Source of the DNA: Cytophagaceae bacterium | GTDB taxonomy: Bacteria > Bacteroidota > Bacteroidia > Cytophagales > Flexibacteraceae | NCBI GenBank assembly: GCA_947458545.1 | Contig: CANGYH010000003.1 | Coordinates: forward strand, 165,809-225,712 | DNA length: 59,904 nt | Direction of reading: 5' to 3' | In this document: positions 1-8,362 of the stretch, piece after piece | Numbering within the stretch: the stretch's first letter is position 1 | How the letters are laid out: each line of letters starts with the position of its first letter | Position numbers and translations under genes: made by a program | The notes under the pieces: generated by a model | Seen by the model: the letters and a program-made list of their open reading frames with translations, nothing else | Told to the model about the DNA's origin: nothing | Databases searched by the model: none

Positions 1-2254
1 CGTTGCCCATAGACAGAACCTCGTTGCGGACGGTGGTGCCCAGCACGCCGAGGCGGTACCCTACGGCGCCAATGTTGTCTCGCCAGGTGGCGGCAAACTC
101 GATACCGGTATTGCGCACCTTGGCAGCGTTTACCAAAACGGTGCGCACGGGGCTGCCCGAAAACAGAGGCAGGGGCAGCTCGGCCAAGATGCCATCGGTG
201 GTGCGGCGGTAGTAATCAGCCTCTACCACAAGGCGGTTGTTCCACAAGCCTACCTCCAGGCCCAGGTTTTGGCTGGTGGTGGTCTCCCATCGGATATCCG
301 GGTTAGAGATCCGGTTGAGCGAGGCCCCTTGGAAAACCAGGTCTCCGGCGCCGAAGACGACCGGCGTCTGCGCATTGATGAGGTTGAAGCGGGCGTTCTG
401 GCTGCCGGCATCAACGGCCTGGTTGCCCAGGCGGCCAGCGCTGGCGCGCAGCTTGAGGTTGCTGATTGCAGAGACGTTTGCCATAAACGCCTCTCTGCTT
501 ACGACCCAGCCCAGGGCTACGCTGGGGAAGACGGCCGAGCGATTGGCGGCGCCAAAGAGGGAGCTGGCGTCTCGGCGGATGGTGGCCGTGAAGAGGTAGC
601 GGCTGTCGTAGTTGTAGTTGAGGCGGCCCAGCACAGAGTTGAGGCGGTTTTCTTGGGCACCCTCTTGGGCCCCACCTGCTACGACGATGCCCGTGTTGAG
701 GTAATAGCCAGACGGATCGCCTGCAAGCAGTTGCTGCCCGTTGGCCGATAAGCCCAGCGAGAAGTTGCGGTACTGCGAGTAGCCCACCAAGGCATCGAGA
801 TTGTGCTTGCCGAAGCTGCGTGTCCAGTACAGGAGGTTGTCAACCAGCAGGTTGCTGCGGGTGTTGCGGCTGGTGGCCAGGCGGGTGATGGTGTTAGACT
901 GGGCCGCGCTCACAAAGAAGATGGGCGTGTAGATGGTGCCACGGTCGAAGTTGAGGTCGAAGCCGAAGTTGGCCCGGTAGCGCAGCCCGTAGGGCAGCTT
1001 AAACTCTGAAAACACATTGCCCACCCCGTTGAGGCCACGGCGGTAGTTGTAGCTGTTGTACTCGATGTCTGCCACGGGGTTGCCGTAGGTGGGCACCTCG
1101 TTGTAGCGGCCGGTGGTGTCGTTGCGGACGGCGATGGTAGGGTCTGCCCGGTAGGCCGTCAGGTAAACGGGCGGCACGGAGCGGTTGGTGTTGGGGGTGA
1201 TGGTGAGGTTGTTGCCGACCGTCCACCACTTGGCCACGTTTAGGGTATTGTTGCTGCGGATGGTGAAACGCTCGAAGTAGGAGTTTGGCACCATGCCATC
1301 TTGCCTGAAGTAGCCCACCGAAAAGAAGGCCGTGCCCACGTTGCTGCCCCCGCTGACGGAGAACTGGTGCGTCTGCACCGGCGAGGTGGTGCGGAAAACC
1401 TGCCGCTGCCAGTCTGTATTGGGCAGACGGTCTATGTTGTTGTAGTTGGTAACGCCTATCTCGTTGGTTAGCTGTGCAAACTGCCGCCCGTCCAACAGGG
1501 GGATCAGGTTGGGTATCGTCTGCGCGCCTACCTCTGTGCTGAAGTTGATGGTCGTTTTGCCGGCCTGGCCGCGCTTGGTGGTTACGACGATGACACCGTT
1601 GGCCCCTCGCACGCCGAAGATGGCCGCGGCCGAGGCGTCTTTAAGTACTTCTATAGACTCGATATCGGCCGGGTTGATGGAGGAGATGTCTGTCATAAAT
1701 GTGCCATCTACCACGTAGAGCGGGTCGTTGCCGGCAGCGCTGAACGTGCCCACGCCCCGGATGCGCACCACGGGATTAGCCCCCGGCTCGCCAGAGGGCG
1801 AGGCGATTTGCACCCCCGTAACGCGGCCTTGCAGGGCTTGCACGGCGTTTTGGTTGGGTACAGAAGTAAGGGCCGGGCCGCGCAAGCTGCTGACGGCGCC
1901 TGTCACGTCTGACCGGCGCTGTACGCCGTAGCCTACCACCACCACCTCGTCTTGCAGGTTGAGGTTCGGGGCCAGGGTAACATCCAGGGTAGTACGGCCT
2001 GCCAGGCCGATGACCTGCGTGGTGTAGCCCAGGTAAGAGACGCGGACGGCTGTGTCGCCGGGTTGGAGGTTGAGGCTAAAGGTGCCATCTGCCCCGGTGG
2101 CCGCCCCACGCGAGGTGCCGTTGACCATGACGGCTGCCCCCGGCAGCCCCTCGGGCGCGTCTGTGCCGGCTACGCGGCCGGTAAGGATGTTTTGGGCAAG
2201 GGCGAGCCCAGGCAGCAACAGCAGGGCCCAAAGCCAGGCGTAAAATTTTGTCAT
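1..2254 (-). CDS. SusC/RagA-family TonB-linked outer membrane receptor, 3' end cut by window edge
   Basis: The gene starts with ATG at 2254 and stays open to base 1, giving about 751 codons; family members have about 1000, so the end of the barrel and the usual susD partner lie outside the window. The N-terminus is a signal peptide (hydrophobic core ending ALAQ) followed by a carboxypeptidase-regulatory-like beta-sandwich and a TonB plug. The SusC signature is clear at about residues 150-215: RIRGVGT, PLYVVDG, DIESIEVLKDASAAAIFG and RGANGVIVVTT. By family, it forms the outer-membrane channel of a SusCD complex that takes up glycans or peptides using TonB energy. The GH43-like gene upstream on the same strand suggests a carbohydrate-use locus, but this is inference. 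Family assignment is very secure; the substrate is unknown. Confidence 0.95.
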   Translation of the reverse strand, partial: MTKFYAWLWALLLLPGLALAQNILTGRVAGTDAPEGLPGAAVMVNGTSRGAATGADGTFSLNLQPGDTAVRVSYLGYTTQVIGLAGRTTLDVTLAPNLNLQDEVVVVGYGVQRRSDVTGAVSSLRGPALTSVPNQNAVQALQGRVTGVQIASPSGEPGANPVVRIRGVGTFSAAGNDPLYVVDGTFMTDISSINPADIESIEVLKDASAAAIFGVRGANGVIVVTTKRGQAGKTTINFSTEVGAQTIPNLIPLLDGRQFAQLTNEIGVTNYNNIDRLPNTDWQRQVFRTTSPVQTHQFSVSGGSNVGTAFFSVGYFRQDGMVPNSYFERFTIRSNNTLNVAKWWTVGNNLTITPNTNRSVPPVYLTAYRADPTIAVRNDTTGRYNEVPTYGNPVADIEYNSYNYRRGLNGVGNVFSEFKLPYGLRYRANFGFDLNFDRGTIYTPIFFVSAAQSNTITRLATSRNTRSNLLVDNLLYWTRSFGKHNLDALVGYSQYRNFSLGLSANGQQLLAGDPSGYYLNTGIVVAGGAQEGAQENRLNSVLGRLNYNYDSRYLFTATIRRDASSLFGAANRSAVFPSVALGWVVSREAFMANVSAISNLKLRASAGRLGNQAVDAGSQNARFNLINAQTPVVFGAGDLVFQGASLNRISNPDIRWETTTSQNLGLEVGLWNNRLVVEADYYRRTTDGILAELPLPLFSGSPVRTVLVNAAKVRNTGIEFAATWRDNIGAVGYRLGVLGTTVRNEVLSMGN

Positions 2255-2375
2255 ACTGATAATTTGGTGACTAACAGTTGCGGAAGGTTTTAGGTGGGTA
2301 GGCCGGTGCCAAGCCCAGGGCCCGGCACCTGAAAGGTAGGCAAGAAGGTGAATTTTGGCAACACAGCCCACGCGG

Positions 2376-4208
2376 CTAGCGTACGGGCAGCACCGGCCCC
2401 AGGGCCGATACGCCGGCCTCGTTAAAGGCTTCGATAGCAGCGTAGTAGGGCACACCTACGTTGAGGGCGCGCAGCTCGAGGGTGGTGGGGTGGTCTGCCC
2501 ATACCTGGTAGGTCTGGTATAGCTTGCCCGGCGCGGTGCCCCAGCGGATGTTGTAGCCCACGGCCCCTTGTACGGGTTTCCAGCTAAAAAAGGCGTTGCG
2601 GGTGTCGGTGTCTCGGCGGGCCGTAAAGCCCTTGGGCGTGGCAGGCGCTGCCCCCGGCCCCTGGCCAAACACCCGAATGTCTGCAATGGCCAGGTGGCGG
2701 CTTTTGCTGTGCACGTGGCGGTAGCGGACGTAGCGGGCCTGCACGGGGGCGGGCAGCTCGTGGTAGGCATTGGCGCGGTCTGTCCGCTCTTGGCTCAGGT
2801 CTGCCAAGGTCTGCCAGCTTTTGCCGTCGGCCGAGTGCTCTAGCACGTACTGGGTTACTACCGTACTGTCAAAAGAGCTGTAGATGTTGTTCTTGTAGTC
2901 TGTGAAGTTTACCTGCACGGCCCGCACCTGGCAGGGGTGTTGCAGGTCTATGCTTACGCCCTGGCCGGGCTCGTTTTTGGCGGCTACCCAAAAGCGGCGG
3001 ACTTTTTCGTCTGTTATGGCGGCGGTGGCAAAGGTGTCTAGCGTGCTGGTGGCGGTTACGGGCTTTTTGTAGCTCAGCAGCATCCAGCCTGTAAACTCGG
3101 CCCCGGGCTTTTTGCGGGGGGCGGTGGGCAGGTAGTGGGGCCAGTCTCCAAAGCGGGTGTCGGCGTACATCAGGCCGTCGGCGTCAAAGTCTGTGGGGTA
3201 CATCACCAGGCGGCGCTCCATGCCCCAGTTGGTGGCTACCCAGGCGGTGCCGGTGTTCCAATAGTTGCCCGCCTTGTCTTGAAAGGTGTTGCCGTGGCCT
3301 GCGCCCATCATAAAGCCGCCTGGCCTGTAGCTGATGGGGTTGTTAGGGGCGTAGGTAAAAGGGCCCAACGGGGTAGGCCCCACATAGGTGCCGTTGGCAT
3401 AAACGTTGTACTCGGTGCCCGGGCCGCCGTATTGCATGTAATACTGGCCGTTGTGCTTGGTCATCCAGGCGCCCTCCATAAAGGGGCGGATGGTGTCGCG
3501 GTGGTCTTGGCCAAAGCGCTCCCAGCCGTGGTTTTTGGGGTCTAGGGTAAAGAGGCGCTTTACGTCTTTGACGTCTTTATAGGCCAGGCGGCGGCTCTTA
3601 TCCAGCTCTGCCCCAAAGAGTGGATAGACGTTGCTGCTGCCCCAGTAGAGGTACCAGCGGTCGGTGTCTGGGTCGTGGTAGAAGGCGGGGTCCCACGGGC
3701 CGGGGGTGAAGGCAGGGTCGTAGCGGCCGGGGTCTGGCATGTAGGGTAGCCACCGGTTGTAAAAGAACAGCTTGCCCGTCTCGGGCGCGGTGCTGGCCAG
3801 AATGGGCCGTTGCGAGAACGTGCTTTGCAGCAGGTACAAGGTATCGCGCACAGACATGACGGCCGGGGCACAGATGTCTTCCATCGGCCACATACTCGGG
3901 GTGACGAAGCGCCATTGGCGCAGGTCTGGGCTTACCCAATAGCCGTTGCTGATGGTGACGAAGAGGTAGTACAACCCCTTGTGCAAAACGATGACAGGGT
4001 CTGCCCCTGAGCGGTAGCTGATGCCTTGGTTGAGCTGCTCGAAGTTGTAGCGGTAGCCTATGTCTATCGGGTTGCAATAGGTGCGCGTGGCAGGCGGCAC
4101 GGCGGGGTAAGGCCCGGCCGCTGGCAGGGTTTGGGCCCCTAGCCCCGAGCCCGCCGCCCAGCACAAAGCAGCGGCCCAACTGCGGACGAAGACAGACATG
4201 GCAGGCAT
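2376..4208 (-). CDS. Secreted GH43-type glycoside hydrolase with discoidin-like and fibronectin III domains
   Basis: This 610-residue protein has a signal peptide (cleavage probably near GLGAQ, residue 26). Residues about 45-380 resemble a five-bladed GH43 propeller. The three expected acids are visible: Asp in SGADPVIV (about 70), Asp in PWDPAFYHDPDTD (about 173) and Glu in FMEGAWMTKH (about 245). Residues about 395-517 look like an F5/8 discoidin/CBM32 module, with VTQYVLEHSADGKSW and ARYVRYRHVHS. Residues 520-610 look like a fibronectin III domain. GH43 enzymes remove arabinose, xylose or related sugars from plant-type polysaccharides; the specificity cannot be read here. It lies 121 bp upstream of the susC-like gene on the same strand, so the two may form one polysaccharide-use unit. 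A promoter-like element lies at 4291-4320. Confidence 0.85.
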   Translation of the reverse strand: MPAMSVFVRSWAAALCWAAGSGLGAQTLPAAGPYPAVPPATRTYCNPIDIGYRYNFEQLNQGISYRSGADPVIVLHKGLYYLFVTISNGYWVSPDLRQWRFVTPSMWPMEDICAPAVMSVRDTLYLLQSTFSQRPILASTAPETGKLFFYNRWLPYMPDPGRYDPAFTPGPWDPAFYHDPDTDRWYLYWGSSNVYPLFGAELDKSRRLAYKDVKDVKRLFTLDPKNHGWERFGQDHRDTIRPFMEGAWMTKHNGQYYMQYGGPGTEYNVYANGTYVGPTPLGPFTYAPNNPISYRPGGFMMGAGHGNTFQDKAGNYWNTGTAWVATNWGMERRLVMYPTDFDADGLMYADTRFGDWPHYLPTAPRKKPGAEFTGWMLLSYKKPVTATSTLDTFATAAITDEKVRRFWVAAKNEPGQGVSIDLQHPCQVRAVQVNFTDYKNNIYSSFDSTVVTQYVLEHSADGKSWQTLADLSQERTDRANAYHELPAPVQARYVRYRHVHSKSRHLAIADIRVFGQGPGAAPATPKGFTARRDTDTRNAFFSWKPVQGAVGYNIRWGTAPGKLYQTYQVWADHPTTLELRALNVGVPYYAAIEAFNEAGVSALGPVLPVR

Positions 4209-4290
4209 TCTGAAAAAATGAGGTTTTGGGTGTAGCTAACAGCGGTTTGCCGGGCCACATTTATGCAACCTTGGTATAAACCACCAGGCG

Positions 4291-4320
4291 CAAAGGTATG
4301 CCTGGTCCTTACTCCAAAAA
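4291..4320 (-). promoter_or_regulatory. Bacteroidota-type promoter for the GH43-type gene
   Basis: On the minus strand TTTTTG (4320-4315) is followed after 16 bp by TACCTTTG (4298-4291). This fits the Bacteroidota -33/-7 pattern TTTG...TAnnTTTG. The start codon at 4208 would leave a leader of about 80 nt. Confidence 0.6.
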
Positions 4321-4469
4321 CAGCCATCAGCACCCTTGTATCTAAATAATTTGCCGCAAGGTGCGCCTGCTCCGCCAAGAAATTTTTGGTCTGTAATCGT
4401 ATGCCCTGCTGAAGAATGCCAGCCAGGCGCCAAGGCGTGTTTTTATGCCTTAGGCGGCCCCCGGGTTAG

Positions 4470-5684
4470 CTAAACCTCTCGCACGCGGCTGCGTAGGGCG
4501 GCGCGGGCTGGGGCCCAGCTCACGGCCAGGCTAACGGCAATTACGGTGAGGGCTGTCAGCCACAGGTCGGCCTGGTGGACCTCTACCGGATACTCTTCTA
4601 CAATAGAGGTTTGCATGCCCATAGATACCAGCTTGTAGCGCTGCTGGGCCCAGCACAGGGCAAGCCCCAGGCCAATGCCCAGTGTAGCCCCCAGGCCCGA
4701 TATGGCCAGGCCGAGCCCTAGGAAGGTTTGCAACAGCAACCGGGGGCGCGCCCCCAGTGCCAACAGCACGGCCAGATCTCGGCGTTTTTCTACCCCCAGC
4801 ATAGAGAGGGCCGTGAAGATGTTAAAGCTAGATATGAGCAGGATGACCGTGAGCGCCAGGTAAACAAACAGGCGCTCTAGCCGCAGCACGCGCATGAGGC
4901 TTTGGTGCTGCTGCTTGCTGGTGAGCACGCGGAAGGCCGGGCCCAATTGTTGCTGAACCTGGGCGGCCAGCGCGTCTGGGTCTGTGCCGGGGGCAAGGTC
5001 TAGCTCGAGGGCTGTTACCTGGCCGGGGCGCTCCATGAGCTCTGCAGCCAGGCGGATGTCGGCAAAGACGTATCGCTCGTCGTATTGCTTTTCTACCTGA
5101 AAAACGCCTGTGGCAATAGCGGCTTGCCTGCTAAAGGCCGATCGCGGGTCTAGCCCGAGGGCTTTTTTGGCCCTTGGATACCATACCTGCAAGCCCGTGA
5201 AGCCAGCGTTGAGGGGCACCTGCAGCTCGTATTGCAGGCCCGCGCCCAGCACAAGGCCCCATGCCCCGGGCACCCCAAGCTCGAACCGGCCTGCCCGCAT
5301 GCCCATGGCCAGGCCGGGCCGCTGGCCGTAAGCAGGCTCTACGCCTTTGAGGCGCACCACGGCCTGGCCCTCGTTAAAGCGCAGCAGGGCGTTGTCTTCT
5401 ACGACGGGGTACAGCGCGGCCACGCCCTCTAGCTTGCGCAAGGCGGTGGGCTGGGCTTGGGCAGGCTCAAAGAATTTGCCTTGGGTAGGTTCTATTTTCA
5501 GGCCAGGGTCCCAGCTTTCGTGCAGTTGGCGGATGAGGCCCTCCAGCCCGTTGAAGGCCGACAGCACGATGACCATGGCCCCCGTGCTGACGGCTACCCC
5601 CAGCACCGATATGGCCGAGAGCGCACCCACGACCGAGCGGCGGCGGAGCCCGGCAAAATAGCGGGAGATAAGCAGTCGTAACAC
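4470..5684 (-). CDS. FtsX/LolC/LolE-family ABC transporter permease
   Basis: This 404-residue protein starts with GTG (MLRLLISRYFAGLRRRSVVG). It has the topology of the lipoprotein-release/MacB family: one membrane segment at about 19-44, a large periplasmic domain at about 50-265, then three C-terminal membrane segments (about 270-295, 315-345, 370-392). SFNIFTALSMLGVEKRRDLA is the typical FtsX-domain sequence after the second helix. By family it would act with a separate ATPase subunit to move lipoproteins or other envelope substrates; no ATPase gene is adjacent. A TACTTTTG element at 5730-5723 is a likely promoter. Family is secure; the Lol role is only likely. Confidence 0.88.
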   Translation of the reverse strand: MLRLLISRYFAGLRRRSVVGALSAISVLGVAVSTGAMVIVLSAFNGLEGLIRQLHESWDPGLKIEPTQGKFFEPAQAQPTALRKLEGVAALYPVVEDNALLRFNEGQAVVRLKGVEPAYGQRPGLAMGMRAGRFELGVPGAWGLVLGAGLQYELQVPLNAGFTGLQVWYPRAKKALGLDPRSAFSRQAAIATGVFQVEKQYDERYVFADIRLAAELMERPGQVTALELDLAPGTDPDALAAQVQQQLGPAFRVLTSKQQHQSLMRVLRLERLFVYLALTVILLISSFNIFTALSMLGVEKRRDLAVLLALGARPRLLLQTFLGLGLAISGLGATLGIGLGLALCWAQQRYKLVSMGMQTSIVEEYPVEVHQADLWLTALTVIAVSLAVSWAPARAALRSRVREV

Positions 5685-5722
5685 GGGGGCAGGCAGCAGG
5701 GCCAGTAATAGAAGGCCCGGGG

Positions 5723-5730
5723 CAAAAGTA
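5723..5730 (-). promoter_or_regulatory. -7 element TACTTTTG upstream of the FtsX-type permease
   Basis: TACTTTTG on the minus strand matches TAnnTTTG and lies 38 nt before the GTG start at 5684. It sits between the permease gene and the end of the tetR-type gene. No clear -33 box was seen. Confidence 0.45.
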
Positions 5731-5732
5731 GC

Positions 5733-6359
5733 CTATGCAGCGGCAGGGCTGCCCAGCCCCAGCGCCTGTACATAGCGGATGATGGCCTCGATGCCTTTGT
5801 AGAACATGGCCTTTGAGCGAAAAAGCTTGGCCGTGCTATAGGCACCCTGCAAGGCGTTGAGTATGTAGAGCGCTTCGTCTTGGGCGTTAAGGGCGGGGTT
5901 TAGCTGGCCTTGCGCCTGGCCGTGCTCTATTGCATTGCCGATAGCGGCCAGCTCGCCTGTCAGGATCTGCTCTAGTTGGTTGCGGATGGCGTCGTCTAAA
6001 GGTGCCATCTCTTGGATGAGGTTGGTTACGGGGCAGCCCAAGGCCACAGAGGCCTCGGTTGCACTTGCTTTGATGGCCTCTAGCGCGGCCACCAGGTTGG
6101 CCAGCACGGGGCCGGGCGCATGGCGCAGCTGGCTCCAGGTTTGGGCGTAGGCCTGGGCGTGCATTTCTGCAATAACTGCCTGGGCTACGTTGGCCTTGTC
6201 GGTAAAGTAATGGTAAAAGGCACCTTTGGTAATGCCCAGCGCCTCTATCACCTTGTCGGTGCGCAGGCCTTGGTAGCCGTAGCGGTGCATACCCTCTGCC
6301 ATACAGGCTAAAATCTGGGCCCGTGTTTGTGAGCGACGACGTGTGGCTGGAGCAGTCAT
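5733..6359 (-). CDS. TetR/AcrR-family transcriptional regulator
   Basis: This 208-residue protein has an N-terminal TetR helix-turn-helix at about residues 12-60: TRAQILACMAEGMHRYGYQG then TDKVIEALGITKGAFYHYF, where GAFYHYF is the recognition-helix hallmark. The C-terminal part is an all-helical ligand-binding and dimerisation domain with no recognisable ligand motif. These proteins usually repress nearby genes and release DNA on ligand binding. The neighbours are the permease downstream on the same strand and, further away, an OsmC gene, so the target could be itself, the permease, or something distant. I found no clear palindromic operator in the 430 bp upstream. Confidence 0.9.
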   Translation of the reverse strand: MTAPATRRRSQTRAQILACMAEGMHRYGYQGLRTDKVIEALGITKGAFYHYFTDKANVAQAVIAEMHAQAYAQTWSQLRHAPGPVLANLVAALEAIKASATEASVALGCPVTNLIQEMAPLDDAIRNQLEQILTGELAAIGNAIEHGQAQGQLNPALNAQDEALYILNALQGAYSTAKLFRSKAMFYKGIEAIIRYVQALGLGSPAAA

Positions 6360-6790
6360 ACCGACCTACAAGCGTAAAATCTGAATTAATAAGGTGTTTG
6401 CAACAGCCGAAGCATGCCAAAGGCCCTGCAAACCAGCAGTTTCGGCGGTAAACTTACGTGCAGATTTACATAATTGTGCAACCAATAAATCCTAAAAAGA
6501 TCATTTTTTTACCCAGATGGTTAAAAAATAACCTACTATGCCTGCATTCTTGCCCGCAGCCGATGTGCTGGCAGGCGGGCCGCACATCTGGCAGGCATAA
6601 AGAAATCACGGGAGTCTGTGATAGGCATAGTGCCTCTCATCGGCCAACGGGTTGTAGGTGGCTGAGGTAGCGGGCCTTAAGGTCTAGGTTGGCCTTCAGA
6701 TTTTCTTCTTTCTTGCGGCGGCACGCCTGGCGGTGGTACATGGGTATGTGCCAAAGGCCGGGGGCTGGACGCCTGTCCGCCGGCTTTGTG
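6360..6790. other. Intergenic stretch with one doubtful 34-codon reading frame
   Basis: This 431-bp stretch separates the tetR-type start from the OsmC stop. It includes an AT-rich part (about 6450-6540) and a GC-richer part. On the minus strand a short frame, ATG 6741 to TGA 6637 (MYHRQACRRKKEENLKANL and 15 more), has codon choice like that of real genes here, and the frame is open further upstream into the OsmC stop region. It could be a small protein or the degraded end of one. I do not recognise it and do not call it a gene. Confidence 0.3.
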
Positions 6791-7192
6791 CTAAAAGGCA
6801 AACTGAATATCCTGCACCAGATCTGGGTGCAGGCTGCGGGCCACGGGGCAATGGAGGGCTGCCTCTTTGAGCTTGGCTACGTCTGCACCGGCAGGGGCGC
6901 CGCCCTCCCAGCCGATTACTACATCTACACCGGCTACGCGCCGAGGCGCTGGGGCCATTTTTTTGAGTATCGTCCAGCTCAGGCCGGTGGGGTCAAAGCC
7001 TTGGCGCTTGGCCTCAAGGGCCATAGTGGTTACGGCGCAGGTGGCTAGCGACACCGCCAGTAAATCGGTGGGCGAGAAGGCCTGCCCCTGGCCCTGGTTG
7101 TCGGTAGGTGCGTCTGTTACGAGGGTATTGCCTGATTGCAGATGCGTAACCTGCGTGCGCAGGCCGCCGAGGTAGTTGCCGGTGGCTGTCAT
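6791..7192 (-). CDS. OsmC/Ohr-family peroxidase-like protein
   Basis: This 133-residue protein is about the usual OsmC length. I chose ATG at 7192 over the longer frame from 7237 because MTATGNYLGGLRT begins the conserved fold. Both redox cysteines expected for the family are present: Cys52 in SLATCAVTTM and Cys115 in LHCPVARSL. Such proteins detoxify organic hydroperoxides in the cytoplasm with thiols, or act on sulfur compounds; the precise substrate cannot be told. It is monocistronic as far as can be seen. Confidence 0.9.
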   Translation of the reverse strand: MTATGNYLGGLRTQVTHLQSGNTLVTDAPTDNQGQGQAFSPTDLLAVSLATCAVTTMALEAKRQGFDPTGLSWTILKKMAPAPRRVAGVDVVIGWEGGAPAGADVAKLKEAALHCPVARSLHPDLVQDIQFAF

Positions 7193-7337
7193 AGTAGGGT
7201 TGTTATCTAGGGGGGCGCCATGCAGGCCCTGGCGCAATTTAGGGCCTTGCCAATCTGTACCAAACCTTACACAAGTAAGGCCAGGGGCTGTGTACGCGCC
7301 GTTTTGCCCTGGGCGGCCGGGTAGCTTAGTAGGTACA

Positions 7338-7547
7338 GTGTACTACTTCATTTACAACGAGCATCCGGTGGTAAAAGCCACCCGTACCTTGGTAAGCAGG
7401 CAGGGCGCAGAGCGCTTTCCGCTAGAGTATCCGGCACTGGTGCAGCCCTTTATGCTGCCTGCTGCCCAGGCAGAGGCGTGCGCCCGCCCCCGTGCGGCCA
7501 AGAGCCGCCTGCGGCTGCTGGCCGAGCGGGCCTTGTGCCCCTGCTGA
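7338..7547 (+). CDS. Hypothetical small protein
   Basis: A possible 69-residue protein starting at GTG 7338 (VYYFIYNEHPVVKATRTLVS). Codon choice resembles the surrounding genes, and the frame ends with Cys-Pro-Cys at TGA 7545-7547, just before the tRNA promoter. The frame extends upstream into the OsmC promoter region, so the start is uncertain. I recognise no domain. It could also be non-coding sequence that happens to be open in GC-rich DNA. Confidence 0.3.
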   Translation: MYYFIYNEHPVVKATRTLVSRQGAERFPLEYPALVQPFMLPAAQAEACARPRAAKSRLRLLAERALCPC

Positions 7548-7556
7548 TGCACGCTA

Positions 7557-7589
7557 TTGCAACAGGCTGCCTTGGCTCTGCTATATTTG
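7557..7589 (+). promoter_or_regulatory. Promoter for the tRNA-Gly gene
   Basis: TATATTTG at 7582-7589 is a perfect TAnnTTTG -7 element. An ATTG at 7556-7559, 22 bp upstream, may be the -33 box. The mature tRNA would start 19 nt after the element. Transcription from here could continue into rimP-nusA. Confidence 0.6.
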
Positions 7590-7608
7590 CCCTAGTTTTG
7601 AAGCGCAA

Positions 7609-7684
7609 GCGGGAGTAGCTCAGTTGGTAGAGCATCAGCTTCCCAAGCTGAGGGTCGCGAGTTCGAGCCTCGTTTCCCGCTCCA
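7609..7684 (+). tRNA. tRNA-Gly (anticodon CCC), CCA encoded
   Basis: A full 76-nt cloverleaf can be drawn. The acceptor stem GCGGGAG pairs with TTCCCGC, with discriminator T and an encoded CCA. The D arm contains AGCTCAGTTGGTAGAGC, the anticodon stem TCAGC/GCTGA holds the loop TTCCCAA (anticodon CCC), and the T arm contains GTTCGAGCC. It reads GGG glycine codons. It is the first gene of an apparent tRNA-rimP-nusA unit. Confidence 0.97.
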
Positions 7685-7760
7685 AAACAGCCCTCTTTAG
7701 AGGTTGGGCCTGCCCTTGTGGTGGGCGCGGCCTCGTCCCCACATCCAGGATTATACCTAG

Positions 7761-7796
7761 AAGTGGAGATTTCGCCTTGGTGCGGAATCTCCACTT
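7761..7796 (+). terminator. Strong hairpin between tRNA-Gly and rimP: terminator or attenuator
   Basis: A 15-bp stem (7761-7775 with 7782-7796; one G-T pair) encloses a 6-nt loop CTTGGT. It ends 13 nt before the rimP ATG. Only a weak T stretch (TTTGCATTT) follows, so read-through is likely. It may end tRNA transcripts, protect or process the tRNA 3' end, or set the level of rimP-nusA mRNA. NusA itself can act on such hairpins, so feedback is possible but not shown. Confidence 0.7.
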
Positions 7797-7809
7797 TGCA
7801 TTTAAGCCC

Positions 7810-8304
7810 ATGGCCCACCCGCAAGAGACCCTCGTCGCACAGCTAGAAGCGCTCGTGAAGGAGCTGCTGCTGCCTACGCCCCACCTGTTTGTGGTGGGCA
7901 TAGACGTCCGTGGCCGCCAAGGCGGTACCCAAAAGGTGGAGGTATTGCTAGACGGAGATACCGGCATTGGCATAGACGAAGTGGTGGAAATCAGCCGTGC
8001 GCTGGGCAATGCCTTGGAGGAGCAAGACCTCATCAAAGGAGCTTATAACCTTGAGGTGGGCAGCCCGGGTGTAGATCACCCGCTGACGCTGCCGCGCCAA
8101 TACGCCAAAAACGTGGGCCGATACCTGAAGCTCGAGACCCGCGACGGCCAGACCCACAACGGCCAACTGACGGCCGCCGATACCGAAACCCTGACCCTAA
8201 CTCCAGACGGCCCCAAGAAGCCCAAAAAAGGCGAGCCGCCCGCCGAGCCCATCGTGCTGCCTTATGCAGACGTGGCCCGCGCCGTGGTGCAGGTCCGCTT
8301 CTAA
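7810..8304 (+). CDS. rimP: Ribosome maturation factor RimP
   Basis: This 164-residue protein matches RimP in length and fold. The N-terminal alpha/beta domain contains FVVGIDVRGRQGGTQKVEV and the conserved YNLEVGSPGVDHPLT (LEVSSPGxxRPL in most RimPs). The C-terminal SH3-like domain starts near residue 97 (YLKLETRDG). RimP helps assemble the 30S subunit. I chose ATG 7810; a longer open frame runs back through the tRNA and cannot be real. It is followed 58 bp later by nusA, the universal partner, and preceded by the tRNA and hairpin. A Lys/Pro-rich insertion (PKKPKKGEPPAEP) sits near the C-terminus. Confidence 0.96.
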   Translation: MAHPQETLVAQLEALVKELLLPTPHLFVVGIDVRGRQGGTQKVEVLLDGDTGIGIDEVVEISRALGNALEEQDLIKGAYNLEVGSPGVDHPLTLPRQYAKNVGRYLKLETRDGQTHNGQLTAADTETLTLTPDGPKKPKKGEPPAEPIVLPYADVARAVVQVRF

Positions 8305-8362
8305 ACCCACTCACAGACTGTAACTTAACTGCCCCCAACCCTTAACGCCCCCAACACAACCT

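Noticed and set aside
4236-4433. Small minus-strand frames between the GH43-type and FtsX-type genes
   Set aside because: They overlap the promoter at 4291-4320, have no motif and show poor codon choice.
7492-7809. N-terminal extension of the rimP frame
   Set aside because: It runs through the tRNA-Gly gene and the hairpin; RimP homologues begin near ATG 7810.
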